DNA from: Tomocerus qinae
Taxonomy: Eukaryota; Arthropoda; Collembola; Entomobryomorpha; Tomoceridae
Reading direction: 5' to 3'
DNA length: 64,000 nt
NCBI GenBank assembly: GCA_020055645.1
Contig: CM034549.1
Span: forward strand, 18,125,930-18,189,929
Shown here: positions 1-13,546 of the stretch, piece after piece
How positions within the stretch are numbered: the stretch's first letter is position 1
Layout: every line of letters starts with the position of its first letter
The notes under the pieces: generated by a model
Seen by the model: the letters and a program-made list of their open reading frames with translations, nothing else
What the model was told of the DNA's origin: nothing
Database searches by the model: none
Translations under genes and position numbers: made by a program

Positions 1-90
1 TTTTCCTTCGAATATCACAATTTGCAATCGTAGCAGAACGAAATCTATCCTCCGTATAAAAGCGTAATTATGATCTTGTAATTTATATAG

Positions 91-2646
91 GCAATAGGCA
101 GACCTTTCTTACCGCCTTATTATGCTCTCGGATTCCAAGTTGGAAAACAGTCATACTCTACTCTGGAAGATATTAAAGACTTGGTGAAAAGTGTTCGCAA
201 AAATGAAATTCCTTCTGTAAGTAATCTTGACAATTACTTAATCTGACGAGGACACATCTTTATTTCATGCAAACAATGTCTTCCTTTACCACTAGGATAT
301 CTTGTTCGAAAGAGGAGGAGAATTTGCCGAGCAGTACAAAAATAACTCTGAAGTATTAGAATTGGTGAAGAATATGTCAACCGACGGGATCCACTTTTCT
401 ATTGCTCTGGTATAAATTTCATTCTTCATTTTGATTCGTATGAAAATAAAGGTTACAGCTGATTCTACTACAAATTAAGTCAAACATTTCAAAGAATATA
501 TATTTTTCCCGTAATAGAGCCCTTTCTTACTTAACTCCGACAAAACGGAAAATTCAACTGAAATGAATGGAAATGAGGATGATCTTTGGATAAAATCTTC
601 CCAAGGAATTCCAGTCGAAGGATTATTCAATTCTAAGTTGGTCAAATATCCTGATTTTACCCAAAATGCAACTTTAAGAAGATGGGGAGAAACCATTCAA
701 AGTTTGCTGAGTAAAATGGGATTTGGAGGAATTGATTTAGTAAGCTTAAGAAATCATTCAGTTAAAAGTTTTATTCCTAGAAAATAATTATTTAAACAAA
801 ATTAGTTGATGCTTTTATCTTTTTTTCGTATTTTATTCATGTATAAAGGTTTACAATGAGCCGTACAATGAGGACTGGGAATGCATAGACAATAACGGAT
901 TGAATAAACCATCATATCTACCATCAAGTATGAAATTCTTAATGATATTACTTATTTTATTTTTCACCTAAATAAGTTAACATATTCAGGCATAAGGTAT
1001 TCGTGTTTATTATTCCCAACCTTTTTGCTTTTGAAATTATATGCATTTGGTTTATTTACAGAAATGGGTAATTGTCTGAATGCTAATACGATTTCCGCTG
1101 ATAGCCAGCAAAGTTCCGGTAGACACTCTGATTTGCATTCTCTTTACGGTTGGGCTCAATCCAAAATTACAACAGAGTAAGAATAATCTTATTTAGGGAT
1201 CTAAAATGGTTATAATTATTTGAACATAATATTTCTGAGGTTTATTATCATCATGTATTAAAATGAAATATGATAATGTGTTCTTAATGTCTGTACTTTT
1301 GTTAACAGAACAATGCAACAGTTGAAATTGAGACCTTTGGTCCTTTCTAAATCAACCTTTTTGGGATCAGGACAATGGGCAGGTCATTATTTCAACAATG
1401 GCATCGGAAAGTGGTCAGACCTGCATTTGGGGATAATCCAATTACTACAATTTAATCAATTTGGCATTCCTTATGTGGGCAGCAATGTGAATGTTCTTGA
1501 TGGCAATATAAATAACTCTGATGAATTCAATCTGCGCTGGATGCAAATTCAAGCTTTCAATCCCTTGGCAAGAGTCCCTAATGTAATTTCCTATTTTCAA
1601 CACAAAGTAAAAGGTCACTGTAATAATTGTTGAAAGGATAATTTATGAGACTTATTTTTGATCCTTTTACAGACATTGGACTTGCAAAATGCAAATGAAA
1701 AGGTTATTGACGGACTTAAGAAAGTATTGCTCATCAGATACAACTTGCTACCTTATTTTTATACATTGATGTACCTTGCACATACGAAGGGGAATACTGT
1801 AGTCCGATCTTTATGGACTGAATTTAGAAGGGATCCTGTAACTTATGATATCGATCGCCAATTTCTTCTAGGAACGGGTACAAAAATTATCTGTTAAGAT
1901 TTCTACGCTAAAATCATAATTTTTGACACAATAATAATATTTTGTGTGGAATAGGATTGCTAATAAGTCCAGTTCTGGAGAAAGGAGTACATTCCTTGGA
2001 AGCTTATATTCCTCGGGATCGTTGGTACGATTATTACACTGGGATTGAACTGTTAGAAAGGGGTCGTCATGTAATGTTGGATGCACCAGTGGACAAAATT
2101 CCATTATTGATACGAGGATATCACATAATTCCGATTCAAGAACCTGGGTTGAATACGGAAACATCCAGAAATAACAATTTTACTTTAATTGTTGCTCTTT
2201 GTGCTAAGGGGAATGGAAAAGGACAACTCTATATTGATGACGGAATTTCTATAGGTGATTATAAAATATAAAATTTCCCAATGAAAACAAATTCGCTGTT
2301 TTCTTTCGATCGCTGTTGATAAATACAATTTATTCTGACCGAATTTAATGGATTATTTGTAGACTCGATTGAGAAGGGTAAATATTTCTTGGCGAAATAC
2401 TCGGTTGGGAATAAAACCGTTGAGGGATTAGTAGAGCATGATGGATTTCCAGAAGTATCATCAAAATTTATATCAGCTATCCGTCTTCTCGGTGCTGCGG
2501 ATGTCAAAACTGTAAGTTTGAATGGAAACCCCCAAGAAACTGTGAAAACTGTACCTGGTTCAGCAGAAACTTTAATAACTGGGTTGAATTTGGTTGTCAA
2601 TTCCAATTTTACTTTGACTTGGACCACAGGAGGAGCTTTTTACTGA
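91..2646 (+). CDS. Glycoside hydrolase family 31 protein, 3' part, probable pseudoenzyme
   Basis: Partial gene; the 5' exons lie upstream of the window. Exons by frame and GT/AG: 91-216, 296-409, 518-739, 849-927, 1062-1176, 1309-1582, 1673-1877, 1955-2254, 2363-2646 (572 residues to the stop). Family GH31 (acid alpha-glucosidase, maltase) hydrolyses alpha-glucosides. Recognised by IGRPFLPPYYALGF, YPDFTQNAT, STFLGSGQWAGHY, FNQFGIPYVG, RYNLLPYFYTL, SPVLEKG and WYDYYTG, in family order. The usual nucleophile motif WIDMNEP reads DLVYNEP, so the nucleophile Asp aligns with Val. The usual acid/base motif HWLGDN reads HYFNNG, so that Asp aligns with Asn. Both catalytic carboxylates therefore seem lost while the fold and all splice sites are kept. 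Expected extracellular or lysosomal, but the signal peptide is outside the window. Confidence 0.88.
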
Positions 2647-3845
2647 TATCTTCTGCAACTAAACGCTTTTTTTGTATCGCTACACACAAATTTTCAATTG
2701 TTTTTAACAGAATGTACAAAAAATGCATCAGAGTAATTTGTAATGATTGTAATTTGAGAAAAGTTTTTCTAAAAATTGGAGAAAATCTGTATGGTACGGT
2801 TGATCATGATTATAATCATTATGGGGGATTATTTGGGAGCTTATGGGGGAACTTATTATTCAAATTTTCTAACCAGGTAGTTGCATAATCTCATTTAACA
2901 TTCATTAATTGTTGCATTTATCATAAAAACTTTGATCTCTTGTTTTCATCAGACAATAAACTTTACTACTTACAATCGATTTTTATTTCGGTGAGTTTAT
3001 TTTGATTTTAGCTGCAGTTTTTATTGTATTCGTTTGCATGAAAATGATTGTAAGATTTTCACCTTTCTTTATCATAATGTACCCCCACTAGTCTACAACG
3101 AACGACCATATTATTTACTTATGCACCAAAATATTTCTTAGTATTATCCAGCATGCATTAACACAGGTATTAAACTTAATACGGAAGTAGAAGAGGGAGG
3201 GAATATTTATTTATTTACTTCGTGTATTTGTGATAAAGATCAGCCATGCTGATAGTCCTGTTTCTGTGTATGTTTCAGTAATATCATGTGTAAGGACAAA
3301 CTAAGTAGTAATAATAGCAGAGATTAATTCTTTTGAAGCAAACTATTTAAATATTTATGTTATCTGATGTGAATGAACCGTATTGTATATTTTGTTTGGT
3401 TCCTGATCAGTAATTGGTTGGGTTTATACATTTAGTAGAATTTTTTCAATAGACTTTTCCATTCAGAGACAAATGAATAGTAATTTTCATCCAGAACAGA
3501 ATTCCTTATCAACTTTATCATAGATTTAAGGATATCTCTTGTGAAGAAGGTAAGTTTCTTAGAAAGAGCTCAAATTATGCGGCTTCCTTTTAACAATAGA
3601 ACCTATCAATGTCTATACCTGAAACTCATTAATAACAAACTACTAATGGTTGAAAAATATCTTCCAAAGCACAGTTGCCCAATCACAGTTGCATTCTGCA
3701 TCTCCAATATATCGAATGGTCGTGAAAATGGAATCAAACCATTTTTATGCATTATAAATTATAAGAAAAGAAGAATTTTATATTTTACAAAAAAAAATTT
3801 GGCCAGTTTGGCCCATTCAATTCCAATATCAAAGGAACTACAAAA
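2647..3845. other. Intergenic, no gene seen
   Basis: AT-rich sequence between the GH31 stop and the SID-1-like start. Short open frames (one at 2619-2888, one at 3541-3873) show no recognisable domain or splice partners. It presumably holds the 3' UTR of the first gene and the promoter of the next, but I see no clear TATA box. Confidence 0.5.
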
Positions 3846-6800
3846 ATGGATCTTAGGATTAGAAAATTGGTAGTGGAGAAACTCTTTTTCTTCGTGTGTG
3901 TTGGTACAGTGTTGTTACAAACTGATAATTGTCAAGCAGAAGTTATTATTGGCAAAATCAATATTACTTTAGAGCAAAATGTCTCAAAATTTACCCCAAA
4001 GACAATACAATATTTTCTAACTTCAGATGTTCTACCAGATCCTCAAGTAAGTACTACATTACAAACACTAGACTTTTTCTAAAATTTTTATTTTCTCTAG
4101 AACTGCCACTTCAATCCTTTCTGTCTTAAAAGAAATGTTTAAATATAACAATCTAATAAAGTTTTTGAAACAAGTTAACTAATTTGTAGCCCATCCTGAT
4201 TATGAATAGCATTTAAATTTTCTATGAGTACTAAAAGAAAGATTGGATATCTGATCTATTAGCATTTTCTTCTACAAATAAAGCTAAATCTAATTGAAAA
4301 ATGATTATTTGGAGTATACATCTAAAAATATTTACTGTAAATATTATTTATTGTACTTAGACGAAAAAATTGACAGTGGTAATTTCAACGGACTCCAATA
4401 CCACATTCCACGATCCACTGTTAATTACTGTGCAGCAGCGTGCGGAAACCAATGCATTGGAGCTCCCATTTTCATTCGATGATGAGCCTAACAACAATTC
4501 GTAATACAAACATAAGCTTATCTATTTAATAATTTTTTATGTGTAAACTGCATGAAATGGGTTTGCGGGCTCTGAAGGCACGCTGCGCTGGCATTTAATA
4601 TCTGCATGAAAATATCTAGGTGATCGATATTAAATGTTATGATTTAATAAAAGGGTGATATACCGATCAGTAGCCACATCCCTGTGCTTTAATGCCAATG
4701 CAAAACGTATCCAGGAAGGACACAAAAATGTTTCCATTACTTTACGAACGAGTAGCCCAGTGCCTATTAACACCTATGTCAAACTCACCGCGCACCGGAA
4801 CTTATATCTGCCGTATGTTTATTAATTTTTAAGTACATAATAGTATGTCATGAAAATAAAGGCTAAAATGTACTAAAATGGTGACTGATTAATATCTTTG
4901 AAAGTTTGGAGGAGGAATATACAGTTGAAGTGTCTCCAACTCACCCGACATATCTTCGATTTGAATTTAATGATCCAACCTTGCGTACTGTTCTACTGAA
5001 AGCAACTTCAAAGGATTCACATTGCATGACATTGTCTATTCAAACACCTTTTGTAAATCTATGACCATTATTATTTTCCCCTTTAAGATACTTTTTAGCT
5101 AACTGAAGTTATTTTATACAATTTAGTGTCCCGTCTTTGACACTGAGAGTAATGTTCAGTACCAAGGTCGCTGGCAGACGATGTCAACTCAAGCAGCAAC
5201 AACAATACAGGTCCTTACAAGCTAGTTTATTAATCAAGCCTGAAGGCTTCACCGAAATAATTTTCGTGCAATTTTTTCCAAAAGACAATTTTCTAGGCTA
5301 AATTTAAATTTCAACAGAAAGAAGGTCATTTTAGTACTGGATTCTTTGTGGTATTGGTTGTAAACAAGAACGATGTTCGCTGCGGAGATTATTCTCATCC
5401 CGAAGCTCAAAGAAACAAAAAGGTTACCCTATTTTTGCAACGAGTGAAGCCTTTAGAAAATTGGATGTATTTTTCTCTAGCGATATTTTTACCGGCTTTG
5501 ATGGGATTTGTTGTTGGAATTGTTACGTATTTATCTCTATTTTTCTTCAGAAGAGTTATTGAAAGGCAAGACTCGTTACAATTTAATTACTTTGTGGATT
5601 TGCGTAATAAACATTTTTCGAAAACCAACTTTGATGATCTATGATTCGTATTCTGGTTGATAAATAGGCAGATGTTCACAATTGCTGCTAATCTTAAGAG
5701 TGGTATTACTCCCTTGACCAGAGTGGATGGTACGAAATCAGAAAATGATATTTCGAATACTCAAAGCTTTTCTTCATCAGAAGGAAAACAATTATCACAT
5801 TCTGATCCTGGCTTGCAAGACACAAAAAAGTTATTCTCATTTATTTATATAATGTTATGATTGTAATAAATAGATCAACCGATCAATGTAATTCTGGGTT
5901 TGGTCAGAAAACTATGTGGGTGCATTCGTTTGCCAAATGGGATTGAGAAATTATGCAACGAAAGATTTTCTTCTCCTGCTATGAGGTATTTAGACCCTGA
6001 AGATGACGAATACGCAGAGAGTTCCTTGTGTGTTAAAAGTGATGACAATTCTGAATATTCTGGAAAAGTTCAATCAACTCAAAATCCACAACAATGTCGC
6101 AGTTCCTTGAGAAAGGAAAACAAGTTTCGTTTCTTATCACAATCATTTCAGTATGTAAATTATATTAAGTGTATTCTCAAAAATGAAATTCCCGTCTTAC
6201 ATAATTCAATTCATAGAGATACCCTGGATTCCATCTTTGCTGAAACTGAGGATAGACAACGCACACCGGAAAAATTCACGGAAGAAAATCTGGACAATAA
6301 TTCCTTTCAAATGGTAGACATACTATCGGGTGACGATGGAGTATTAAAAATTGATGATACTCATATTAGAACCAAAAGTCTTTCACCATTGGAAATTGAA
6401 TTGAATAATAAAATCTGCCACTCACAAAAGTATGTATTTATTAGCTAGCATTTACTATTTAATCTGTTCCAGAAAAATATTACTTTAGAATATTTATAGG
6501 TGTATGGCCATTTTTGTCTTCTGTAGACCATTTTCTCCTGTTCGAAAAATCAAAACCCTGAAGGAATATATTGCGGCGGTCAAAAATTTACGAAGAGCAA
6601 ATGATTTCTCGGCCGAAATAAATATCGCAGCATTAATTAAATTACGTAAATCAGAAAAGGAAAGCGTTAGGAGATTAAAACGGTATTTGTGGAATGCAGT
6701 AACAGTAGCCATATTTTATGCTGTTCCGGTTTATCAACTAATTATCCAGTATTTAATGGTAAAACGTGTTTTATTCGATATTCTGTAGAAATGTTTCTTA

Positions 6801-8976
6801 TAATGTCAAGATTTTGTGAACAATGCTTGTCTTTATTAATACAGCTTTATCGTAGCGGAAACTATGACCTTTGTTACTACAATTTCCTCTGCGCGATACC
6901 CTTTTGGATCTTCGTGGATTTCAATCACATGTGTTCCAATTTTAACTACATAATATTCGGAGTTATTTTCATCTTCATCGTCCGGAAAAAGAGGAATATG
7001 CACAAGGAAATTGTGGATAGAGTCACCAGTGAAATCTTGCATAATTTCTCACTGTATCCTAATGATGGCCAGTGCCAAGGCAAAGATAACTCTGAAGATA
7101 AAGACACTATGAAATCTGAAATCAAAATATTTCTTGACAACCACGGTGTACCTTTGCATTATGAATTCTACTACACGCTCGCGTTTGTGCTTATAATGGA
7201 AGGGTTCATGAGTGCTGCTTACCACATTTGTCCTAATCAATCTACATTCCAATTTGGTATGTGAAATCTCTAAGATACCTCGTTTTTATTACTTCACACT
7301 TACTTCAATTTGTCAAGATCAAAATCAACGCTAGCCCATTATTATTCTAATCTATGCCAAAGTAATTTTATTTTTGCAATAATATTTTTACAATTAGACA
7401 CCTGCTTCATGTATGTCATAGCTGTGTTGGGAATTTTGAAAATCTATCAGATTCGTCATCCAATTTATCTAGGACCGTAAGATTCGAATTTTATTTCACA
7501 CAATCATCAAGAAAATTTTGATTCATTTGTTTTTTAATCTTTTTACAGAAGTCAAGTATTTCTTCTGATCTCCCTTTTTCAATTATTCATCGTCCTTTGT
7601 CTTACGGTAGAGCAATACCGCATATCAATGGTGGTGCACTTCTTGAAAGGGCTTTTCACACTTGCTCATATAATTTGGAATGGATATTTCTGGATTCATT
7701 GCTATGCAGTCGGGCACATTATCTACGATGGTAAGGAGAAAACCTTGAGATGTGCCCTTACCTTTCCTACTTACTAATGCCAGTAATTTATAAGTAATAA
7801 ATAACGAACAATCATTAACCTAAAGATCCCATTTTGAGGGAAATGATTCGCCCCATCGATAAGCACAACTAACAATTTTCTCGGCAATAAATAACATCTT
7901 AATTACATATTTTATATCCTATATGATGCATAACAGGGACGGCGGACTGTAATTGGAAGCTGATTTTCAAGCAACTATGGCCAATATTTTTAAATGCTCA
8001 TCCAACCAGAATAATTCCACCATTACTTATGTTAACCATACACTCAATTATAATCAAGGAACATTATTACGACGATTTTGCTAACTACTTGCTTTTTCTG
8101 CTCCTGGGAACATTCATCGGACATACTCTTTGCTACATCATTATGAAGGTCAGGATTAAGTTTTAAATAAACTAATTTAAGAATTATTTCTTAAAATCCT
8201 TCTTCTTAACGCCCTTGAAAATTTTAATTATGTAATGAATTATTGTCCAACATAAAGTAGATACAGATCGCATTTTCATTTTCAAATAGATACTCAACGG
8301 AGAATTGAAATGGTGGGCTTTGTGTCAATCGGGATTCTATTTCACGTTGTTGGCTTCAGTCGGTCCATTTGCGATGAAATACTTCCATGCCAAACTAACT
8401 CAGTGGGATAAGACGTCTGCCCAATCAAGAGTAGGAAATCAGGAGTGCAGCTTCTACGAATTTTATCCATTTTACGACCAGCATGACATTTGGCATTTTC
8501 TATCAGCAGGCGCAGTTTTCTTTTACTACATGGTAAGTTAGTGCTAATTATGACATAATAATGTAATATATTGCCTGATAATTGGCACATTTGTTTTTTT
8601 TGAAATCTTAATTACCAGTGATTACTTTAGGATAAAAATAACATTTCATCATTCCGATTTAAATGTAAATGATTACTGGTTCGATGTGCAATATAGCAAT
8701 TAACATGCAAATAATATTCTTAAATCCGCTTTCTTGTCCAGTAGATGAAATATGTGGCAAACAATCAGGCGAACTACGCATGATTTTGATATCTGTTTGG
8801 AATTTGGATGGGGAATTGTAATGTTATTGGTTTGGAGTTTGGATATCATGTTTTCTGTTCCTGTCTACTGTCTGCAAATGCAGACAAGACAAGATTATAA
8901 TATATTTTTATATCTCTACTAACCAAATACTATTTCACAGGGATTTCTACACCCAATTTTTGATTTGCCAATGTAA
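3846..8976 (+). CDS. SID-1-like transmembrane protein (dsRNA/cholesterol transport family)
   Basis: Exons: 3846-4046 (signal peptide), 4361-4500, 4905-5052, 5127-5210, 5318-about 5600, about 5670-6429 (internal joints unresolved), 6500-6758, 6845-7256, 7398-7476, 7549-7730, 7937-8148, 8290-8532, 8941-8976. SID-1 family proteins carry dsRNA across membranes in systemic RNAi; SIDT1/2 are the animal homologues. Seen: a luminal beta-rich part with CPVFDTESNVQYQGRW, a first membrane helix near 5460-5550, a long polar cytoplasmic loop, then the helix-rich core with NYDLCYYNFLCAIP, DFNHMCSN, EGFMSAAYHICPNQSTFQF and DQHDIWHFLSAGAVFF, all family hallmarks in order. The last exon is inferred: it has a good branch point and acceptor but gives a tail shorter than usual. 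In the loop, in-frame stops at 5642 and about 5849 must be spliced out, and I found no convincing donor. Confidence 0.85.
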
Positions 8977-11900
8977 ATGTGTATTAAATTACTATAATAC
9001 AACTTATACCTGTAAGCTGAATTTGACAGAGCGAAAGAGGGCTATATACACAGCAATTAGAGTTCACGAGTTTATCTCTGTCGATTATGTCATTTACAAA
9101 CATAATCAAGGGCATCCGTACTATTTAACGAGTTCGTAGGCCAAACCAAGCTTTTATGTATTGTAGGAAAGAAATCTTGAAAGTAAAATTCACGTTTGAT
9201 GATAATTCGGCGACGATATAAAGTAGAGCGTCCTAGAGATGTTTAGTTTTGGCAGTCACGTAGTGATTAGCTCATTAACTGCTTCTATCTGCCTTATTTT
9301 TAATATTTACTACATAAAAAAATAAGTTTACAGTCTACAATGTCGTTTGCATGCAGCCTACGTATGCAGAGCCATGAAATGTTCAATAATTAGTCCCTAT
9401 TGGCTCTGATGTAATAATCACATTATTATTCATTTTCTCACTGAAATCTCCTCCCAACCCTTACAGCACACTTCCGTACTAATTATTTTCAATCCCTTTA
9501 GCTTCTACCGAATTAAGGAAAATTCTTTTACACGATTATCACCGTAAATATATCATAAATCAACATTTTGTTTATAGTTCCTACTTACATTGGATGATGG
9601 GATTGCTGCCACTCATCAATCACTTATCCCGGTCTTCTGAGTCTTTTCTGGTTCACTTACTCAGTCATTCATCGCGTGACTTGTCCAAGTGCTGTTAGAC
9701 ATGCCGACAGCGTAATTACTGTCTACGATTTTCAAAAATTTGAATTGATAACTCAATAAACGATAACCATTGCTGTTTCTACCTCTGTTACTTCCACCGC
9801 CTATGCTATACATGGAAAATGATATTTTGAAACGTTTCAAGATAAAGTAGCATAAAAATAATTTGTTATGATGTATCCTTGATTTCGTTATTTGTAAAAC
9901 TGTATTTGAACATATCAAGACCTTTACCAACTGCTTTAGGCAACTTAAGAAAATTATCTGTAACTTCCATTTCCACGTTAATTTAATGCTTAGTCATTCT
10001 AAGGGATAGAAAACGTTTTAAATTAAGTAAATCTGTATATCGTTATAGTTCTTAAATATTTATTTATAGCTAGTCCATAATCATACCTCGTTTTCAGATG
10101 TCTTACCAAATGTTTTGTTTAGATTTCTGAATGCCAACGTTAATGATGTAACTAAAAGAAATAAAATTGTGTAGATAGTTGTATCATTTGAATTTTTTGT
10201 TTACCAGTTCATTGAAATTGAGCATTCTGTAATAAATACAATAAATATGTCACAGTAGGAATAGTTATGGTTAGTAGAAGATTAATTTTCCTTGTGGAAG
10301 CATTTGTGGGGATTTTTAAAAATCATTTAGTGCACACACGTGTCAAAAGATAAGATACATAAAAATTGGAATTCTGTATAAATGAAAGGTATGAGTCCGG
10401 CAAGGCATAAAAGGAAAATATTTGCAAGAATTATGATCAATGAAAAGGAATAGTCAAGTCATTATGAGGTAGCTACCTAACCGGTGGTGGACTCATTACA
10501 AGGATAGTGATTTTGCAGTGAGCGAGTGACATGACAGAACACATACTAAATCTAAAGGTCTCTTTAGTAATAAACCTGGCTCTTATTGTCCTATAGGTTG
10601 TGACGCAACATTATTTGCACATCGAAAACGATAATAAAACAAAGTGAAGTGCATTTTAGAGTTGTCTATTAAATGGTAAAGTAGCGGACCTTCTGAAGTG
10701 AGTCCATAATAAGCAAAATCTCAATCAGACTGAAAATAAGAGTCAGGCCAGCAGATTAATTTCATGAAAACAATGATCTGTTCTGGTTTCGTCTGGTCTG
10801 ATTTGCATTGTGGCGGATTTCCACTCAATACTCTAAATGGTGGTTGTGCATAGTATATGTAATATTATAGCTATTAATTACATTTAATTATTTTAGTTCA
10901 CTTTTCTTTGAGCTGTGAACATTAAGGAGTGTAACGGGCCGGTTTTGTTAAGTTAACTCTGCTTACTCACATTGTTATCGTTTTGTGAACAATTGGTCCT
11001 CATGTTCATTCACACTTACCTTCTCCCCTGCCCACTATCATTAAATGATAAACATAATATCTATGATTTTCTATTAGTGTTATGCAAATGCATTCATTAT
11101 AGCGAACATTCTCTGCAATAAATGAAATGCATTAGCGATTCTATTAGGTTATATTGGAGTTGCAGTGCAAAAACCTTATCAGAGATATTAATGTCAAAGT
11201 TTTTCCTTGAATCCGTAGATATAACTATACATACCTTTTCGTCTTAACACACCTCCAATTCTATAGGCCTGTAGCCATTAATAAGACAGCTACTGCACTA
11301 ACTTTGGTACTGGTTTCCTTTGAGTTTAATAATATATACCTATAGTAAAGGCTACTGTTGAATTATATCTCTATCCACCTTCCTACTACTTACTACTCAC
11401 CTGCCTTCAAACGATATCCAATGCAATAGAGCCAACTAAAAGAAAAGGGCGACTTTTGGCAGTTTGAAAAAATTATCAAGTCAACTCAGATTCATATAGA
11501 CATATGATATTATTATTGTTTTGAGTAAGAGAATTGGTTGGCCTTTACTTTTGCCTTATAGATTACTTTCCAAAATATTCGATGTTGTTTTGTGGTGACC
11601 TGATCGATATTAGAACGATGCGATGATGAACATATAATAGATTTTCTATCCCAGCCTCTATCGCTATAATGATTCTGCTGTGGTGAGTCAATTGCTTAAG
11701 GCCCAATTTATATTTAACACAAACAAGTCATTTTATTGAGCCATACATTATATAGATCGTGCCTTGACTTGGTTTATTATGTTTTATCTATTATTTAGTC
11801 TAAATAAATTATTAGATCCTATAAATCATACCACCTTATGAAGATCTTATTGAAAAAACTACACTCTATAAACTTCCCTTATCTTTTACTGTATACACAT

Positions 11901-13434
11901 CCCTCTACTGATTTTCTCTAGAATGAATTCTTATCTGTCACTGAATACGTCATCTCAGATCTGTAGGAATCGAAGGAAAATTAAATCTTATGCAATCATA
12001 TTTTATGTATCAATTAATTCACAACAAGACAATGAATTGACTTTTGGTGTAAAATTAAGCAACTACACAGTCGTAAAACCAAACACAATTCTGTAGTTTA
12101 GATTAAAATGCCGGCACACGCTAATTCTAAACTAGAATGTCCATGTCAAGACAAACCCATGCTTGTCTCAAACTTTGACATGTGTTATAGTGTAATTCTA
12201 ACGGTCAGCCAGATCATAACATTACACATAGACATAGCTATACACTCTCAGACACTCTTGTAAAATGCAACCCTTGGTTTTTAATGAAATGTTAACACAA
12301 CAAAACGTGTAGACAAGTCTAGCGTGTGCATACACCCAATAAAATCAGATAGCTTGATCTATATATATTTCACATGCAGGAGATTGTAAACGCTATAAAT
12401 ATATTGCAGCATTTGAAATTTGACCCAACTTGAAATTCGAATGTAACAATTGGAATTAACAGCAACTACTATCTGACCTGTAAATAAAATACTAAAATAA
12501 TAATATGTAGATGAATAAATAAAGACACAGGAATTTATACCTCCAACTGACTACAATTTGGGAATAGGAAACGAATAATATTCCCCAGGGAATTCTTAAT
12601 AGGTAAATAAATTAGCGAATTGGTTTTTTTTTCTTTCGAGCGATGTGTGTAGATTGAGCGATAAGTAAATCTGTTGAATTGGTTTAAAGTTTGTTGGTGA
12701 AATGCTCATAATAATTTTTATGTATTTATTATATGCAGAGGAGATTTGTAAGTAAAAGAGTTAAAAGAAGTCGTAAATAATCACAAAAGACAAATAAATG
12801 ATCGAGAGGTGAGTGTCCTTCGGGTAATCAAGAAAGACGTTAACCAAACTATTTGGAATGGTACGCAACTAGAGAATTTAACTGCAATCAAATGCTAAAC
12901 CAAAAGACTAAGACTAAGCAGCGATACTTTTACTACTACTTATTAGTATGTATATGGGGAACATAATATATAGAGTAAGCTATGACATATTATAGAAAGG
13001 GTTGTTGTGCATTTACTTTATTTATACCTGTGTACTAGCACAACTGCTACTACTACTAGTGGCTACTACCTACATGCAAAATGAGTGAGACAAATCTGGA
13101 TGGGATAAATGCAAATGAGGCAAGAAATAATATTATGTATTGTTTCACAAAGGAACGTACTTTACGTGTGTTAGTAAATTTGGAGTTGTTTTCAAACGTG
13201 GTAAGGGAAGCTTACTAATAATAGTGCACTTGGTATGTGTATCATGTCTCCTGGTTGACTGTTGGATTGATTCAAGTTGTCTGATTATTATGGACATGGA
13301 TGCATATTTATTATATAAGTTACGCACTGTCTTTATTGCCATACGAATGCATGCGAGGGAATGTGGACTCCGTTTACCTTACGATATGGGAGGGTGGGGC
13401 TATTTTTTCACTCTTTTTACCAAATTGTTCAGAC
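8977..13434. other. Long intergenic region, no gene seen
   Basis: About 4.5 kb of AT-rich sequence. Open frames are short (for example 9661-9930 minus and 13140-13490 plus) and lack recognisable motifs or splice partners. No tRNA, terminal inverted repeat or obvious tandem array was found. It could hold regulatory DNA for the cuticular gene that follows. Confidence 0.5.
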
Positions 13435-13472
13435 TATATAAACTGAATGGATCTCTCTCAGAATTATCAGTC
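13435..13472 (+). promoter_or_regulatory. Core promoter of the cuticular gene: TATA box plus arthropod initiator
   Basis: TATATAAA at 13435-13442 is followed by TCAGTC at 13467-13472, which matches the arthropod initiator consensus TCAGTY. The spacing from the TATA box to the initiator A is about 34 bp. The start codon follows 78 bp further on, which fits a short 5' UTR. Transcription start inferred, not measured. Confidence 0.7.
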
Positions 13473-13546
13473 ACCTTTGAGATTTCTTAGCAATCAAATC
13501 AAACAATCCTTTAGATTTTCCAATCTTCCAAACCCAAAACTTCATC

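Noticed and set aside
2619..2888. Extra exon after the GH31 stop
   Set aside because: The frame overlaps the end of the GH31 exon in another register, lacks family motifs, and the GH31 protein already ends in a C-terminal beta domain.
9661..9930. Minus-strand open frame in the 9-13 kb region
   Set aside because: Low-complexity AT-rich frame with no domain or splice partners.
12900..13500. Open frame 13140-13490 as a gene upstream of the cuticular gene
   Set aside because: It covers the TATA box and initiator of the cuticular gene, has no domain, and its minus-strand shadow is equally open.
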